From positions 496,001 to 560,000 of the forward strand of contig NZ_BBRI01000003.1 of assembly GCF_002090075.1 (NCBI RefSeq): DNA of 64,000 nucleotides. Direction: 5' to 3'. The notes under the pieces are model-generated. The model was not told the origin of the DNA and ran no database searches. It saw nothing but the letters and a program-made list of their open reading frames with translations. Position numbers and translations under genes: made by a program. The stretch is from Demequina sp. NBRC 110052. Its GTDB lineage: Bacteria > Actinomycetota > Actinomycetes > Actinomycetales > Demequinaceae. Below are positions 1 to 7,622 of the stretch, piece after piece. The first letter of the stretch is position 1; every line of letters starts with the position of its first letter.

Positions 1-6
1 GGGGTG

Positions 7-288
7 CTACTCGGATGCGCCCGGGTGACGGACCTCGTACACGACCCCCTCGGGGACCCGCTCACGGAGTCGGCGCACGATCTTCTGACCTCCGCGCCAC
101 GACTTGGGCTCGACGACGAACCCCGCGCCGTGCACATCCGTCAGGTCCCAGTGCCCGCAGTGCTTGCATACGCCGGCGAGAGCGAGGCTCGCCCAGTCGA
201 GCTCAACGAGCCCCGCGTCCCCCGCGATCAGGAGGATGCGATCGGGGTCGATGACGACCGTGACAGCGACGCGCGCGCTGCACATCAT
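7..288 (-). CDS. Small hypothetical protein with a CxxC pair
   Basis: A 93-residue protein of unknown function. It begins with two consecutive ATG codons (288 and 285) preceded by a GGGGGAGG ribosome-binding site, which sits better for the second ATG, and ends with TAG at 7-9. The N-terminal half alternates hydrophobic beta-strand-like stretches; the middle carries a single CKHCGH motif (CxxC followed by His) that could bind a metal or simply be structural; the C-terminal third is basic and Arg-rich. It is transcribed away from the S4-domain gene at 418. I recognise no family with certainty; it looks like the short conserved hypothetical proteins common in actinobacteria. Confidence 0.6.
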   Translation of the reverse strand: MMCSARVAVTVVIDPDRILLIAGDAGLVELDWASLALAGVCKHCGHWDLTDVHGAGFVVEPKSWRGGQKIVRRLRERVPEGVVYEVRHPGASE

Positions 289-417
289 GCCTCCCCCGGG
301 GCGGGATGCTTGCCAACGTGATCGTTCTGAAAACTCAGTGCGGCTCGCGCTCCGGTCAAGTGCAAGAGCATCGCTCGCGACCCCGACGCTGTGGAGCCCC
401 CCAGCTACGATGCACGC

Positions 418-645
418 ATGGCTACTTCGGCACCGATTGACGACGTCCCTGCGGGCGGGGGCATCATCCGCCTTGGCCAGTTCCTCCAGCTCGCAGGCCT
501 GGTCGACTCGGGCGGCGAAGCCAAGGAGGCGATCCGTTCCGGCGACGTGACCGTCAACGGCGACGTCGATCTGCGCCGCGGTCGCCAGCTCCAGGTCGGC
601 GATGTCGTGGAGTTCGCCGGACGCCGGGCCCGCGTCAGTCACTAG
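418..645 (+). CDS. S4-domain RNA-binding protein
   Basis: A 75-residue protein consisting almost entirely of one S4 RNA-binding domain of the YaaA/RlbA type. The signature is the run IRLGQFLQLAGLV, then GGEAKEAIRSGDVTVNG and a final beta hairpin ending DVVEFAG. Such proteins bind structured RNA, probably ribosomal or transfer RNA, in the cytosol; the precise target is not known. An in-frame start nine codons upstream (391) exists, but the ATG at 418 gives the normal family length and directly precedes a typical short acidic lead-in. It stands alone, divergent from the gene at 7-288. Confidence 0.85.
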   Translation: MATSAPIDDVPAGGGIIRLGQFLQLAGLVDSGGEAKEAIRSGDVTVNGDVDLRRGRQLQVGDVVEFAGRRARVSH

Positions 646-699
646 GAGCCACGCCCCCACTCCACCCTCTCCCCCGAGCACGCGCACCCTGTGAGGCAC

Positions 700-732
700 T
701 CAGTGCTCAGAACCGCATCCGGAGAGCACTGA
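700..732 (+). terminator. Inverted repeat, possible terminator
   Basis: A perfect 9-bp stem (TCAGTGCTC at 700-708 and GAGCACTGA at 724-732) with a 15-nt loop lies 55 bp after the S4-domain gene. There is no T-run after it, so intrinsic termination is only possible, not shown. Confidence 0.35.
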
Positions 733-795
733 ACGCCTCCCAAGGCGCGGGACCAGAAGCGCAGGGTCACATCGCGGAGGACTGTGCGCAGCAGA

Positions 796-835
796 AAGGC
801 CCGGCACCCGCCACACTGTGCGGGAACCGGGCCTT
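796..835 (-). terminator. Rho-independent-type hairpin after tRNA-Thr
   Basis: Read on the minus strand, a GC-rich stem of about 14 bp (AAGGCCCGG then CCCGC, paired with GCGGG then CCGGGCCTT, with a small internal bulge) forms 8 bases downstream of the CCA end of the tRNA. It is followed by TTCTGC. Position and strength fit a terminator for the tRNA transcript. Confidence 0.7.
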
Positions 836-843
836 CCGATCGA

Positions 844-919
844 TGGAGCCGCCTAAGGGAATCGAACCCTTGACCTATTCATTACGAGTGAATCGCTCTG
901 CCGACTGAGCTAAGGCGGC
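844..919 (-). tRNA. tRNA-Thr (anticodon CGU)
   Basis: The minus strand folds as a complete cloverleaf. The acceptor stem is GCCGCCT paired with AGGCGGC, the D-arm is GCTCAGTCGGCAGAGC, the anticodon arm is ATTCA-CTCGTAA-TGAAT with anticodon CGT in loop positions 34-36 (reads ACG, threonine), and the T-arm contains GGTTCGATTCC. The discriminator base is T and the CCA tail is encoded (844-846). Length is 73 nt plus CCA. Confidence 0.97.
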
Positions 920-954
920 GTGCGCCCGAGGGCGCGAGTAGACATATTAGCGCG

Positions 955-2487
955 TCAGCACACCAAACCCGAATCGGGCACCGCACCGTCCACGAAGTAC
1001 GCGTCCACGGAGTCGATGATGCACTGATTCGAGCGGCCATACGCCGTGTGGCCGTCGCCGTCGTAGGTGACGAGGACGGCGTTGCCGAGGCGCTCCGTCA
1101 GCGACTCCGCCCACCCGTAGGGCGTGGCGGGGTCGCGCGTGGTCCCGATGACGACGATCGTGCTCGCGTCGTCGGGATAGTCGAGCGACTCGACCTTCTC
1201 GTCCGCCGTCCAGGGCCAGCCGGCACAGCCGCCACCGCTCGCGAACCACCAGCCGAAGGTGGGCGAGGCCTCCTCCATCGCGGCGGCGAACTCCTGCTGG
1301 TCGGCGAGGGTCCACTCCTCGTCGTCGCCATCCAAGCAGCTGATCGCGGTGAACGCGACCGTGGAGTTCGTGAGGTACTCCCCCGAGGCGCTGTCGCGGT
1401 CGAGGTAGAAGTTCGCGAGCTCCATGAACACGGCTGCGGTGCCACTGTCGAGCACCTCCTGCAGCGCGTACTCGAGGTAGGGCCAGCTCTCCTCGGAGTA
1501 GAGCGTGACGACGATGCCGTAGACCATGAGGTTGCCGTTGACCTCGCCGCCGTTGCCGGTCGGGTACGGGTCCTCGAGCGCCGTGCGCGCGATGGTCCCG
1601 ATCTGACCGCGTGCGCGGTCGATGTCGCTCGACAGCGGGCACGTACCTTGGTCACCGCACCACTCGAGGAATGCGGTCAGCGCCTGTTCGAACCCGGCGG
1701 CCTGGCCTTCGGCCTGCTCGATGTCCGGGAGCAGGAAGTCCACGGCACCGTCCAGCACCATGCGGCCGACCGTCTCGGGGTACAGCGACGCGTAGGTGGC
1801 GCCGAGCTGCGTCCCGTAGCTGAAGCCCAGGTAGTTGAGCTGCTCGTCGCCCACGAGCGCGCGAATCACGTCCATGTCCCGCGCCGCTGAGACGGTGTCC
1901 ACGTTCTCGACGATGGCGCCCGACGCGTCGGCGCAGCCCTGCGCGAACGTCGCCGTGCGCTCGACCCAGGCGTCGAGGTCCTCCTGGGTCTCGGACGGGA
2001 AGTCGGTCACGTAGTACGCGTCCAGAGTCGAACCATCACCACACTCGACGGGCGTCGACGATCCGACGCCGCGTGGGTCGAAGCCGACGATGTCGTACGC
2101 CGCCGCCATCGCGTCGCCATACGTCACGGTGAAGTACTCCGTGAAGTCGAGCCCCGATCCGCCGGGCCCGCCCGGGTTGATCAGAATCGATCCCTGCCGG
2201 GAGCCCGGATCCGTGGCCTGCGCCCGGTTCAGCGCGAGGTCGATCGTCTCGCCGTTCGGGTCCGACCAGTCGAGCGGTACCTGGATGGTCGCGCATTCGA
2301 GCTCACCGCAGCGCTCCCACGTGAGCTCCTGGTCGTACACGACGGAGTCGCGCGGCTCCACAGGGTCGGCCGGAGCGGCCGTGGAGGTCTCCGTCGGTGT
2401 GGGCGACGGCTCCTCGTCAGTGGGCGAGCACGCGGCGAGCGCGAGGACGGCGAGCGCAGCGCCGGCGGCTGCGAGACGGCGGATCAT
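955..2487 (-). CDS. Secreted alpha/beta-hydrolase, tripeptidyl-aminopeptidase (TAP-like) lipoprotein
   Basis: A 510-residue exported serine hydrolase. The N-terminus is a lipoprotein signal: two Arg, a hydrophobic stretch and lipobox LAAC with Cys20, followed by a Pro/Thr-rich linker. The alpha/beta-hydrolase core has an oxyanion motif NPGGPGGSG (about 104-112) and a nucleophile elbow GFSYG (Ser223). The C-terminal TAP-like part carries an Asp in GTTRDPATP and the catalytic His in DGDGHTAYG. Streptomyces SlpD/SlpE and tripeptidyl aminopeptidases have this architecture, so the likely role is removal of N-terminal tripeptides from proteins outside the membrane; the exact substrate is inference. 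It is monocistronic as far as visible. Confidence 0.88.
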   Translation of the reverse strand: MIRRLAAAGAALAVLALAACSPTDEEPSPTPTETSTAAPADPVEPRDSVVYDQELTWERCGELECATIQVPLDWSDPNGETIDLALNRAQATDPGSRQGSILINPGGPGGSGLDFTEYFTVTYGDAMAAAYDIVGFDPRGVGSSTPVECGDGSTLDAYYVTDFPSETQEDLDAWVERTATFAQGCADASGAIVENVDTVSAARDMDVIRALVGDEQLNYLGFSYGTQLGATYASLYPETVGRMVLDGAVDFLLPDIEQAEGQAAGFEQALTAFLEWCGDQGTCPLSSDIDRARGQIGTIARTALEDPYPTGNGGEVNGNLMVYGIVVTLYSEESWPYLEYALQEVLDSGTAAVFMELANFYLDRDSASGEYLTNSTVAFTAISCLDGDDEEWTLADQQEFAAAMEEASPTFGWWFASGGGCAGWPWTADEKVESLDYPDDASTIVVIGTTRDPATPYGWAESLTERLGNAVLVTYDGDGHTAYGRSNQCIIDSVDAYFVDGAVPDSGLVC

Positions 2488-2605
2488 GCGACAAACCTAC
2501 GCGAACACCCTGACGTCGCACATGCCCGACGCTGTGGCGAGTCGCGCCGTCACCAGGCCCGACACTGGTCGCAGCCCGGCACCGACCTCCCGCGCCTGCC
2601 GGGGC

Positions 2606-3880
2606 TCAGTCGCGCACGCGGGGGCGCAGCGCGATCAGCATCGCCTCGATCGCGAGCAGCGGCGCCACGTTGCCAGCCAAGCGCTCTCGAGCGAGCGCGA
2701 GCGCATCGAGCACGCGCACCGTATCGCTCATGTCGCCGCGACGGGCCACCTGCTCGATGTGGCCGCGGTGGGACGCGTTCACCAACGGCACGTCCGCGCC
2801 GGTCTGCACGATCGCGACGTCGCGGTAGAAGCTCATGAGATCGACGATGGCCCGGTCGAGCACGTCCCGCTTGTGACGGGTGGCGCGCCGCTTCTGGTCA
2901 TCCTCCAGCTGCTTCACCTGCGCGCGCAGCGCGGGTGGGAGGCGGCCCCCGTCGTCGGCGCCGAGAGTGCGCAGCAGCTCGTTGCGCTCCTCGGCGTCGC
3001 GCTCCGCCGTGGCAGCCGCGGCGTCCTCCTCCGAGACCTTGACGAGATCGGCAGCGGCGAGCACGGCGTCGCCGACTCCTCTGATCTCGGTCGCGAGCGC
3101 GAGCACCTGGTCCCTGCGCTTGCGGGCGCCCGGATCACGGGCGAGCCTCCTGGCGATGCCGATGTGGCTCTGCGCGGCGTGCGCGCACTCGAGCGCGAGC
3201 TCGGGGTCGATGCCGTCCCGCTCGGTGAGCAGCCGCGCCACCACCTCAGGATCCGGCACGCGCAGATGCGCGATGCGACACCGAGAACGGATCGTCACCG
3301 CCACGTCCTCAGCCGAGGGCGCGCACAGCAGCCAGACGGTGCGCGGTGGCGGCTCCTCGATGGACTTGAGCAGCACGTTGGACGTGCGCTCCGTCATGCG
3401 GTCCGCGTCCTCGATGATGATGACCCGCCAACGCCCCTGGCTCGGCGAGGTCTGCGCCACAGAGATGAGGCCTCGCACCTCGTCGATCGAGATCGTCACC
3501 TTCTCGGTGGCCACGACCGTCACGTCAGCATGTGCACCGCTCAGCGCCGTGGTGCACTCGCGGCACTCGCCGCATCCGCCACGCGCGCACTGCAGTGCCG
3601 CCGCGAAGGCGCGTGCCGCCTGGGAACGGCCAGAGCCGGGAGGCCCCGTGATGAGCCATGCGTGCGTCATCGCCGAGGCGTGGGCTGCGGCGGCGCGCAG
3701 CGGCGCGGTTGCTGCCTCCTGTCCCACGACCTCGGCCCAGACTCCGGTCATCGGCGGCGCCGACGCGGGATCCGTGATCGCGTTGCCGAGATCCTGATCG
3801 GGCCCGCCCGCATCGGGCTCATCCGCGGAGACGGCGCCGTGCGAGCCCTCCTCGAGGATCGGAAGCGGCTCGGTGCTCAC
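2606..3880 (-). CDS. holB: DNA polymerase III delta' subunit
   Basis: The clamp-loader delta' subunit, which helps load the beta sliding clamp for replication. The 424-residue product has the AAA+ core: a Walker-A-like loop GPPGSGRSQ, a four-cysteine zinc module (CARGGCGECREC), the Walker-B-like stretch IIIEDADRM and the SRC motif in IRSRCRI, with no cleanly catalytic ATPase signature, as usual for delta'. The family normally starts near VWAEVVGQ; the GTG chosen here (3880) adds about 43 acidic residues. An ATG at 3751 would remove them but has no visible Shine-Dalgarno. It lies 30 bp after tmk on the same strand, the usual tmk-holB pair, so the two are probably cotranscribed. Confidence 0.9.
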   Translation of the reverse strand: MSTEPLPILEEGSHGAVSADEPDAGGPDQDLGNAITDPASAPPMTGVWAEVVGQEAATAPLRAAAAHASAMTHAWLITGPPGSGRSQAARAFAAALQCARGGCGECRECTTALSGAHADVTVVATEKVTISIDEVRGLISVAQTSPSQGRWRVIIIEDADRMTERTSNVLLKSIEEPPPRTVWLLCAPSAEDVAVTIRSRCRIAHLRVPDPEVVARLLTERDGIDPELALECAHAAQSHIGIARRLARDPGARKRRDQVLALATEIRGVGDAVLAAADLVKVSEEDAAAATAERDAEERNELLRTLGADDGGRLPPALRAQVKQLEDDQKRRATRHKRDVLDRAIVDLMSFYRDVAIVQTGADVPLVNASHRGHIEQVARRGDMSDTVRVLDALALARERLAGNVAPLLAIEAMLIALRPRVRD

Positions 3881-3910
3881 TCGACACCGCCGCTCATGCG
3901 GACACCTCGG

Positions 3911-4534
3911 TCATGACGCGCGCTCCTTGGCACGGGTCATGGCCACCCGGGTCGCCTTGAACACGTCGGAGAACACCTGACCGGGCTCACGTGCGGCGTC
4001 GACGATCGCGTAGCGCTCGGGGTCGCGCGCGGCGAGCCCCAGGAAGCCCTGGCGGATCATCTCGGCGTGCGCGGCAGTTTCGCGCTCGACGCGATCGAGG
4101 TCGCGCGACATGCGCTCAGGGTCGGGCTCCATGTCGAGCACCACCGTGAGATCGGGGAGCAGCCCGTCGGTGGCCCAGCGCGAGATGCGCTCCACCTCGC
4201 CCCCGAGCCCTCGCGCGCCACCCTGATACACGATCGACGAGTCCACATAGCGGTCCTGGACCACGACCGCTCCGGCCGCCAGCGCGGGCCGCACGACCGT
4301 CGCGACATGGTGAGCCCGATCTGCGGCATACAGCAGCGCCTCCGCCCGCGGGTCCACATGGTCACCGTGCATGATCGCCTGGCGCAGCTCGACGCCCAGG
4401 GCGGTGCCGCCCGGCTCACGCGTCACGACCACCTTGCGTCCCGCCGTCCCGAGCGCGTCCGCGAGCATCCTCAGCTGCGTCGACTTCCCGACGCCGTCGC
4501 CACCTTCGAACACCACGAACAGGCCCGCACTCAT
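3911..4534 (-). CDS. tmk: Thymidylate kinase
   Basis: Phosphorylates dTMP to dTDP with ATP, an essential step of dTTP synthesis. The 207-residue protein shows the P-loop GGDGVGKST (11-19), the DRX motif in QDRYVDSS, and TREPGGT near residue 40. This is the normal length for bacterial TMK. The start is the ATG at 4534, which gives the typical MSAGLFVVFEG beginning; a TTG three codons upstream is less likely. It is followed after 30 bp by holB. In the Mycobacterium-type arrangement holB and tmk are also close to topA, which lies 5 kb away here. Confidence 0.95.
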   Translation of the reverse strand: MSAGLFVVFEGGDGVGKSTQLRMLADALGTAGRKVVVTREPGGTALGVELRQAIMHGDHVDPRAEALLYAADRAHHVATVVRPALAAGAVVVQDRYVDSSIVYQGGARGLGGEVERISRWATDGLLPDLTVVLDMEPDPERMSRDLDRVERETAAHAEMIRQGFLGLAARDPERYAIVDAAREPGQVFSDVFKATRVAMTRAKERAS

Positions 4535-4615
4535 GGGGACCAAACTACCGGGCAGGTGCGACGCCGCGGCACCCCTGTGGAGCGTCGGGCTTCTCCCGCG
4601 ATAGCGCGGGCAAGG

Positions 4616-5644
4616 TCAGACGAGGGGGTCCCCCGGCCCGGGGTGCTCGTTCGGGTAGATGAGTCCGATCTGGTTGCGCACCTCGTCCATGATCCGCATG
4701 ATCTCGAGCGACTGCTCGAGCGTGTGAACCGGCGACTCGGCCAGCCCGGCATCCACGCATCGGGCGACCTCGGCGGCCTCGAACTGGAAGCCGTTGGGCA
4801 CCGTGCCGTCGTACGTCCACGACGTGCCGTCGTCGCGAGTGACGGTGAACGTCGTCGGGTTGTAGAAAGTGCGGTCCACGGTGACGAAGCCCTCGGTACC
4901 GCCGATGAGCGCCACGCACGGCGTGCGCGCCTCCATCGTGGTCGTGAGCGAGGCCTGCGCGCCCAGACTCGCGTAATCGAACACCATCGAGACCGCGCCG
5001 TCCACACCGGTCTCGCGGAGTCGACCCACCGACGTGATCGAGTCCGGCACGCCCAGCAGGTCGTGCGCGAACGCGATCGGGTACACGCCCAGGTCCAGGA
5101 GCGCGCCGCCCGCGAGCGCGGGGTTCCACATGCGCTCCACGTGAGACAGCGCCTGGCCGTGGTCGGCCTGGACCGAGACGATCTCGCCGATCTCGCCCCT
5201 CGCGATGAGCTCCCGCAGCGCGTACTGGTGCGGCAGGTGACGGGCCCACATGGCCTCCATCACGAACACGCCCTTGGCGCGAGCCGCGTCGACGACCAGC
5301 TGCGCCTGCTTCTCGTTCTGCGTGAACGCCTTCTCCACCAGCACATGCTTGCCCGCCTCGATCGCCAGCAGCGCGGGCCCGTGGTGGTTGTTGTGCGTGG
5401 TCGCCACGTAGACCAGGTCCACGTGAGGGTCGGCCAGCAGCTGCTCGTAGCTGCCGTACGCCTTGGGCACGCCCATCTCGTCGGCGAACGCCTGCGCGCG
5501 CTCCACGCCCGACGCGGCGGCTACCGCCACCACCTCCGACGCGGTGTGCTGGGTCACGGCATCCGTGAACTTGCGCGCGATTCCGCCCGCACCGAGGATT
5601 CCCCAACGGAAGGCGGGCGCGGACATGGGCAGCGGTGCACTCAT
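4616..5644 (-). CDS. Gfo/Idh/MocA-family oxidoreductase
   Basis: An NAD(P)-dependent sugar or polyol dehydrogenase-like protein of 342 residues. The N-terminal Rossmann fold has the dinucleotide loop GILGAGGIARKF (about 9-20). The family's conserved EKA step is present (VLVEKAFTQNEKQA), the Lys being the usual catalytic/cofactor residue, and the C-terminal alpha/beta domain carries LLDLGVYPIAFA, matching the G-x-Y-P motif of the dihydrodiol dehydrogenase/trans-1,2-dihydrobenzene branch. The ATG at 5644 has AGGGTGA upstream; an in-frame start 13 codons earlier lacks that support. Substrate cannot be read from sequence. It sits alone between tmk and the sigma/regulator pair. Confidence 0.85.
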   Translation of the reverse strand: MSAPLPMSAPAFRWGILGAGGIARKFTDAVTQHTASEVVAVAAASGVERAQAFADEMGVPKAYGSYEQLLADPHVDLVYVATTHNNHHGPALLAIEAGKHVLVEKAFTQNEKQAQLVVDAARAKGVFVMEAMWARHLPHQYALRELIARGEIGEIVSVQADHGQALSHVERMWNPALAGGALLDLGVYPIAFAHDLLGVPDSITSVGRLRETGVDGAVSMVFDYASLGAQASLTTTMEARTPCVALIGGTEGFVTVDRTFYNPTTFTVTRDDGTSWTYDGTVPNGFQFEAAEVARCVDAGLAESPVHTLEQSLEIMRIMDEVRNQIGLIYPNEHPGPGDPLV

Positions 5645-5679
5645 GCAGATCACCCTAGCGCCGCGCCCCAGGGAGCGCG

Positions 5680-7005
5680 TCACTGCGAGGCGGAGCCCAG
5701 ATAGATCCAGGTCTGCAATCCGGTGTCGTCGACGAGGGGATCGACATCGAACAACCCCGACGCGCCGAGCGGCTCAAGGTCCGCGTACGAGACGCCGTCG
5801 ACCACCAAGAACACCGCGCCGTCGCCCTGGATCGCGTCGGGCGTCTCGCAGCCCTCGGCAAGCAGCGGATCCGGTGCGCCATCACCTCCGAGCTGCAGCT
5901 CGGCACGCCCGTCGCCGTTCTCGATCCAGTGCAGCGGGATCGACTGCGCGCCCTCGCCAGAGTCGATCACGATCCAGGCGTTCTGCTGCTCGATCCAATC
6001 CGGGAGCGGTCCCCGGGCGATCGTCGAGCCGCCGAGCACCTGGCTGAACGGCAGCACCGCATCGCCGAGGTTGGTGAGGCTCACGTAGTCACCCTGCGCC
6101 GGGGACCCCGACGCCCGCATGTCGCCGAGCGCATCGCAGGCAGCTTCGGGACGCGGCAGCACGAACTCCTGGAACACCCCTCCCGAGGGCTCCGTCAGGT
6201 CCTCGGCCCCGGGAATCGCGGTGGGGACCCGCGGATCCACCACGATGGTCGCGAGCAGCCGCCCGCCCTCCATCGCCTGCGCGACGAGCACAGGCACCAT
6301 GCCCGGCTCCGCCGCTGGAGCGAGCTCGGGATACTCCGGGAATGAGGGCTCGTCGCCGCTGCCGCACTGCTCGGGCGACAGTGCGGCCATGGTGGTCCCG
6401 CCCCACATCATCCCCGCATCCGCGACGTTGACCACCGTCCTGATCCCGTTCACCGCCGCGACGACCGTGTCGCCGTCAAGCAGATACGAGCCCACTTGCC
6501 AGTCGAGCCCCAGCCCGCCCCACATGGCCGTCCACATCTCCACCGACGCGTAATCGAAGCCACCACCCTGCGACACCTCCCGCTCGCCGAGCAGGGCCTT
6601 GAGCTCGATCGCGCCCTCGAAGGCCGCCTCGTCGTGCACCGTGACGCCCGGGGTGAGAGAGACCGTGTCACCGCACTGCAGCTCCGTCGCGTCGTCCCCG
6701 TCCACCAGCACCGTCGGCTCGGTGACCGGGAAATCCGCATCGCTCGCGAGGACGTACACATATGACGAGTCCCGGCCATCCGCCGGCTGCCACGCCCGCG
6801 GCTCGCCCGGCAGCGCAGCCCACAGCCCCACGCCGAGGACCGCGACGCCCGCGACCACGCCCGCGCCGCCCATCGCGCGGCGACGACGCCCGGTGCGCAC
6901 GCGGGCGACCAGCGCGTCGGACGTCTGCTGCGAGGCGAGGCGCGTCTGCGACCCGGCCACAGCGTCGGACCCGTGCCGTGCGAGACGCTCGTGAAGGTCG
7001 CTCAT
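5680..7005 (-). CDS. Single-TM protein with large extracytoplasmic domain, putative anti-sigma-like partner
   Basis: A 441-residue protein of unknown function. Residues 1-39 are hydrophilic and likely cytosolic, 40-43 are RRRR, 45-64 form one membrane helix, and roughly 375 residues follow outside, with repeated beta-rich segments and scattered cysteines (for example LQCGDT, SPEQCGSG, AACDAL, AEGCET) that could form disulfides. Its start codon overlaps the stop of the upstream ECF sigma gene (ATGA at 7002-7005), so the two are translationally coupled. That context suggests it senses something outside the membrane and restrains the sigma factor, but no zinc anti-sigma motif (HxxxCxxC) is visible. 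It has the same layout as the protein at 23598-25379. Confidence 0.6.
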   Translation of the reverse strand: MSDLHERLARHGSDAVAGSQTRLASQQTSDALVARVRTGRRRRAMGGAGVVAGVAVLGVGLWAALPGEPRAWQPADGRDSSYVYVLASDADFPVTEPTVLVDGDDATELQCGDTVSLTPGVTVHDEAAFEGAIELKALLGEREVSQGGGFDYASVEMWTAMWGGLGLDWQVGSYLLDGDTVVAAVNGIRTVVNVADAGMMWGGTTMAALSPEQCGSGDEPSFPEYPELAPAAEPGMVPVLVAQAMEGGRLLATIVVDPRVPTAIPGAEDLTEPSGGVFQEFVLPRPEAACDALGDMRASGSPAQGDYVSLTNLGDAVLPFSQVLGGSTIARGPLPDWIEQQNAWIVIDSGEGAQSIPLHWIENGDGRAELQLGGDGAPDPLLAEGCETPDAIQGDGAVFLVVDGVSYADLEPLGASGLFDVDPLVDDTGLQTWIYLGSASQ

Positions 7006-7526
7006 GATCGCCTCCTCGGGCCGACGGGCGCGCGTTCGACGGTGAGCTCCAGCGCCTCCGCCTGCTCGCCCAGTTTGGTGAGTGCGTTCGAGAGGTAGCG
7101 CTTGACGGTGCCGTCGGCGAGCTTCATGTGCGCCGCGACATCGGTCACGGTCAGGTCGTCGAAGTACCGCAGGACGATCGCGGTGCGCTCCTGGCCGCTG
7201 AGCGTGGCGAGGGCCCTGCCCATGGCATCGGTGTCAGCCACCGCGTCGGCGTGATCCGGTCGCTCTTGCTGCGCGACCTGACCGGGAGCGACCTTGCGCC
7301 ACCGCGCCTCGCGGCGCATCGCGTCCAAATGGATCGTCCGCATCGCGGCGCGCACGTAGGCCTCCGCGGCTTGGACGTTCGGGATGCGGCGGCGACGCAC
7401 GAACACCTTGACGATCGCGTCCTGCACCAGGTCCTCGCCAGCGTGCTGCGAGCCCGTGAGCAGGTAGCCGTAGGCGGCCAGGCGCGAGGCAGCCACGTGC
7501 AGCAGCTCGCCCATCATCGCGTCCAC
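7002..7526 (-). CDS. SigE-family ECF RNA polymerase sigma factor
   Basis: An extracytoplasmic-function sigma factor of about 174 residues. Region 2 reads AYGYLLTGSQHAGEDLVQDAIVKVF, and region 4 has the helix-turn-helix segment TVTDVAAHMKLADGTVKRYLS preceded by QERTAIVLRYFDDL. This RYFDDLTV...EGTVKRYLS signature is typical of the actinobacterial SigE family. I chose the GTG at 7526 because AAGGGGG lies 9 nt upstream and the N-terminus then matches the paralogue at 23048; a GTG at 7553 would add nine residues. It overlaps the downstream membrane protein by 4 bp, so expression of both is coupled. Confidence 0.85.
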   Translation of the reverse strand: MDAMMGELLHVAASRLAAYGYLLTGSQHAGEDLVQDAIVKVFVRRRRIPNVQAAEAYVRAAMRTIHLDAMRREARWRKVAPGQVAQQERPDHADAVADTDAMGRALATLSGQERTAIVLRYFDDLTVTDVAAHMKLADGTVKRYLSNALTKLGEQAEALELTVERAPVGPRRRS

Positions 7527-7622
7527 GTCGTCGATCCCCCTTGTCCTCGACACATGAACGCTCTGCCCGCGCCGAGGGTTGTAGCGAGGCTACTCCGGGC
7601 ACGCGCAGCGCCCCACCGACCG

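Noticed and set aside
2090-3916. A 608-codon plus-strand open frame opposite holB
   Set aside because: Antisense shadow; Arg/His-rich without motifs, while holB is clear on the other strand.
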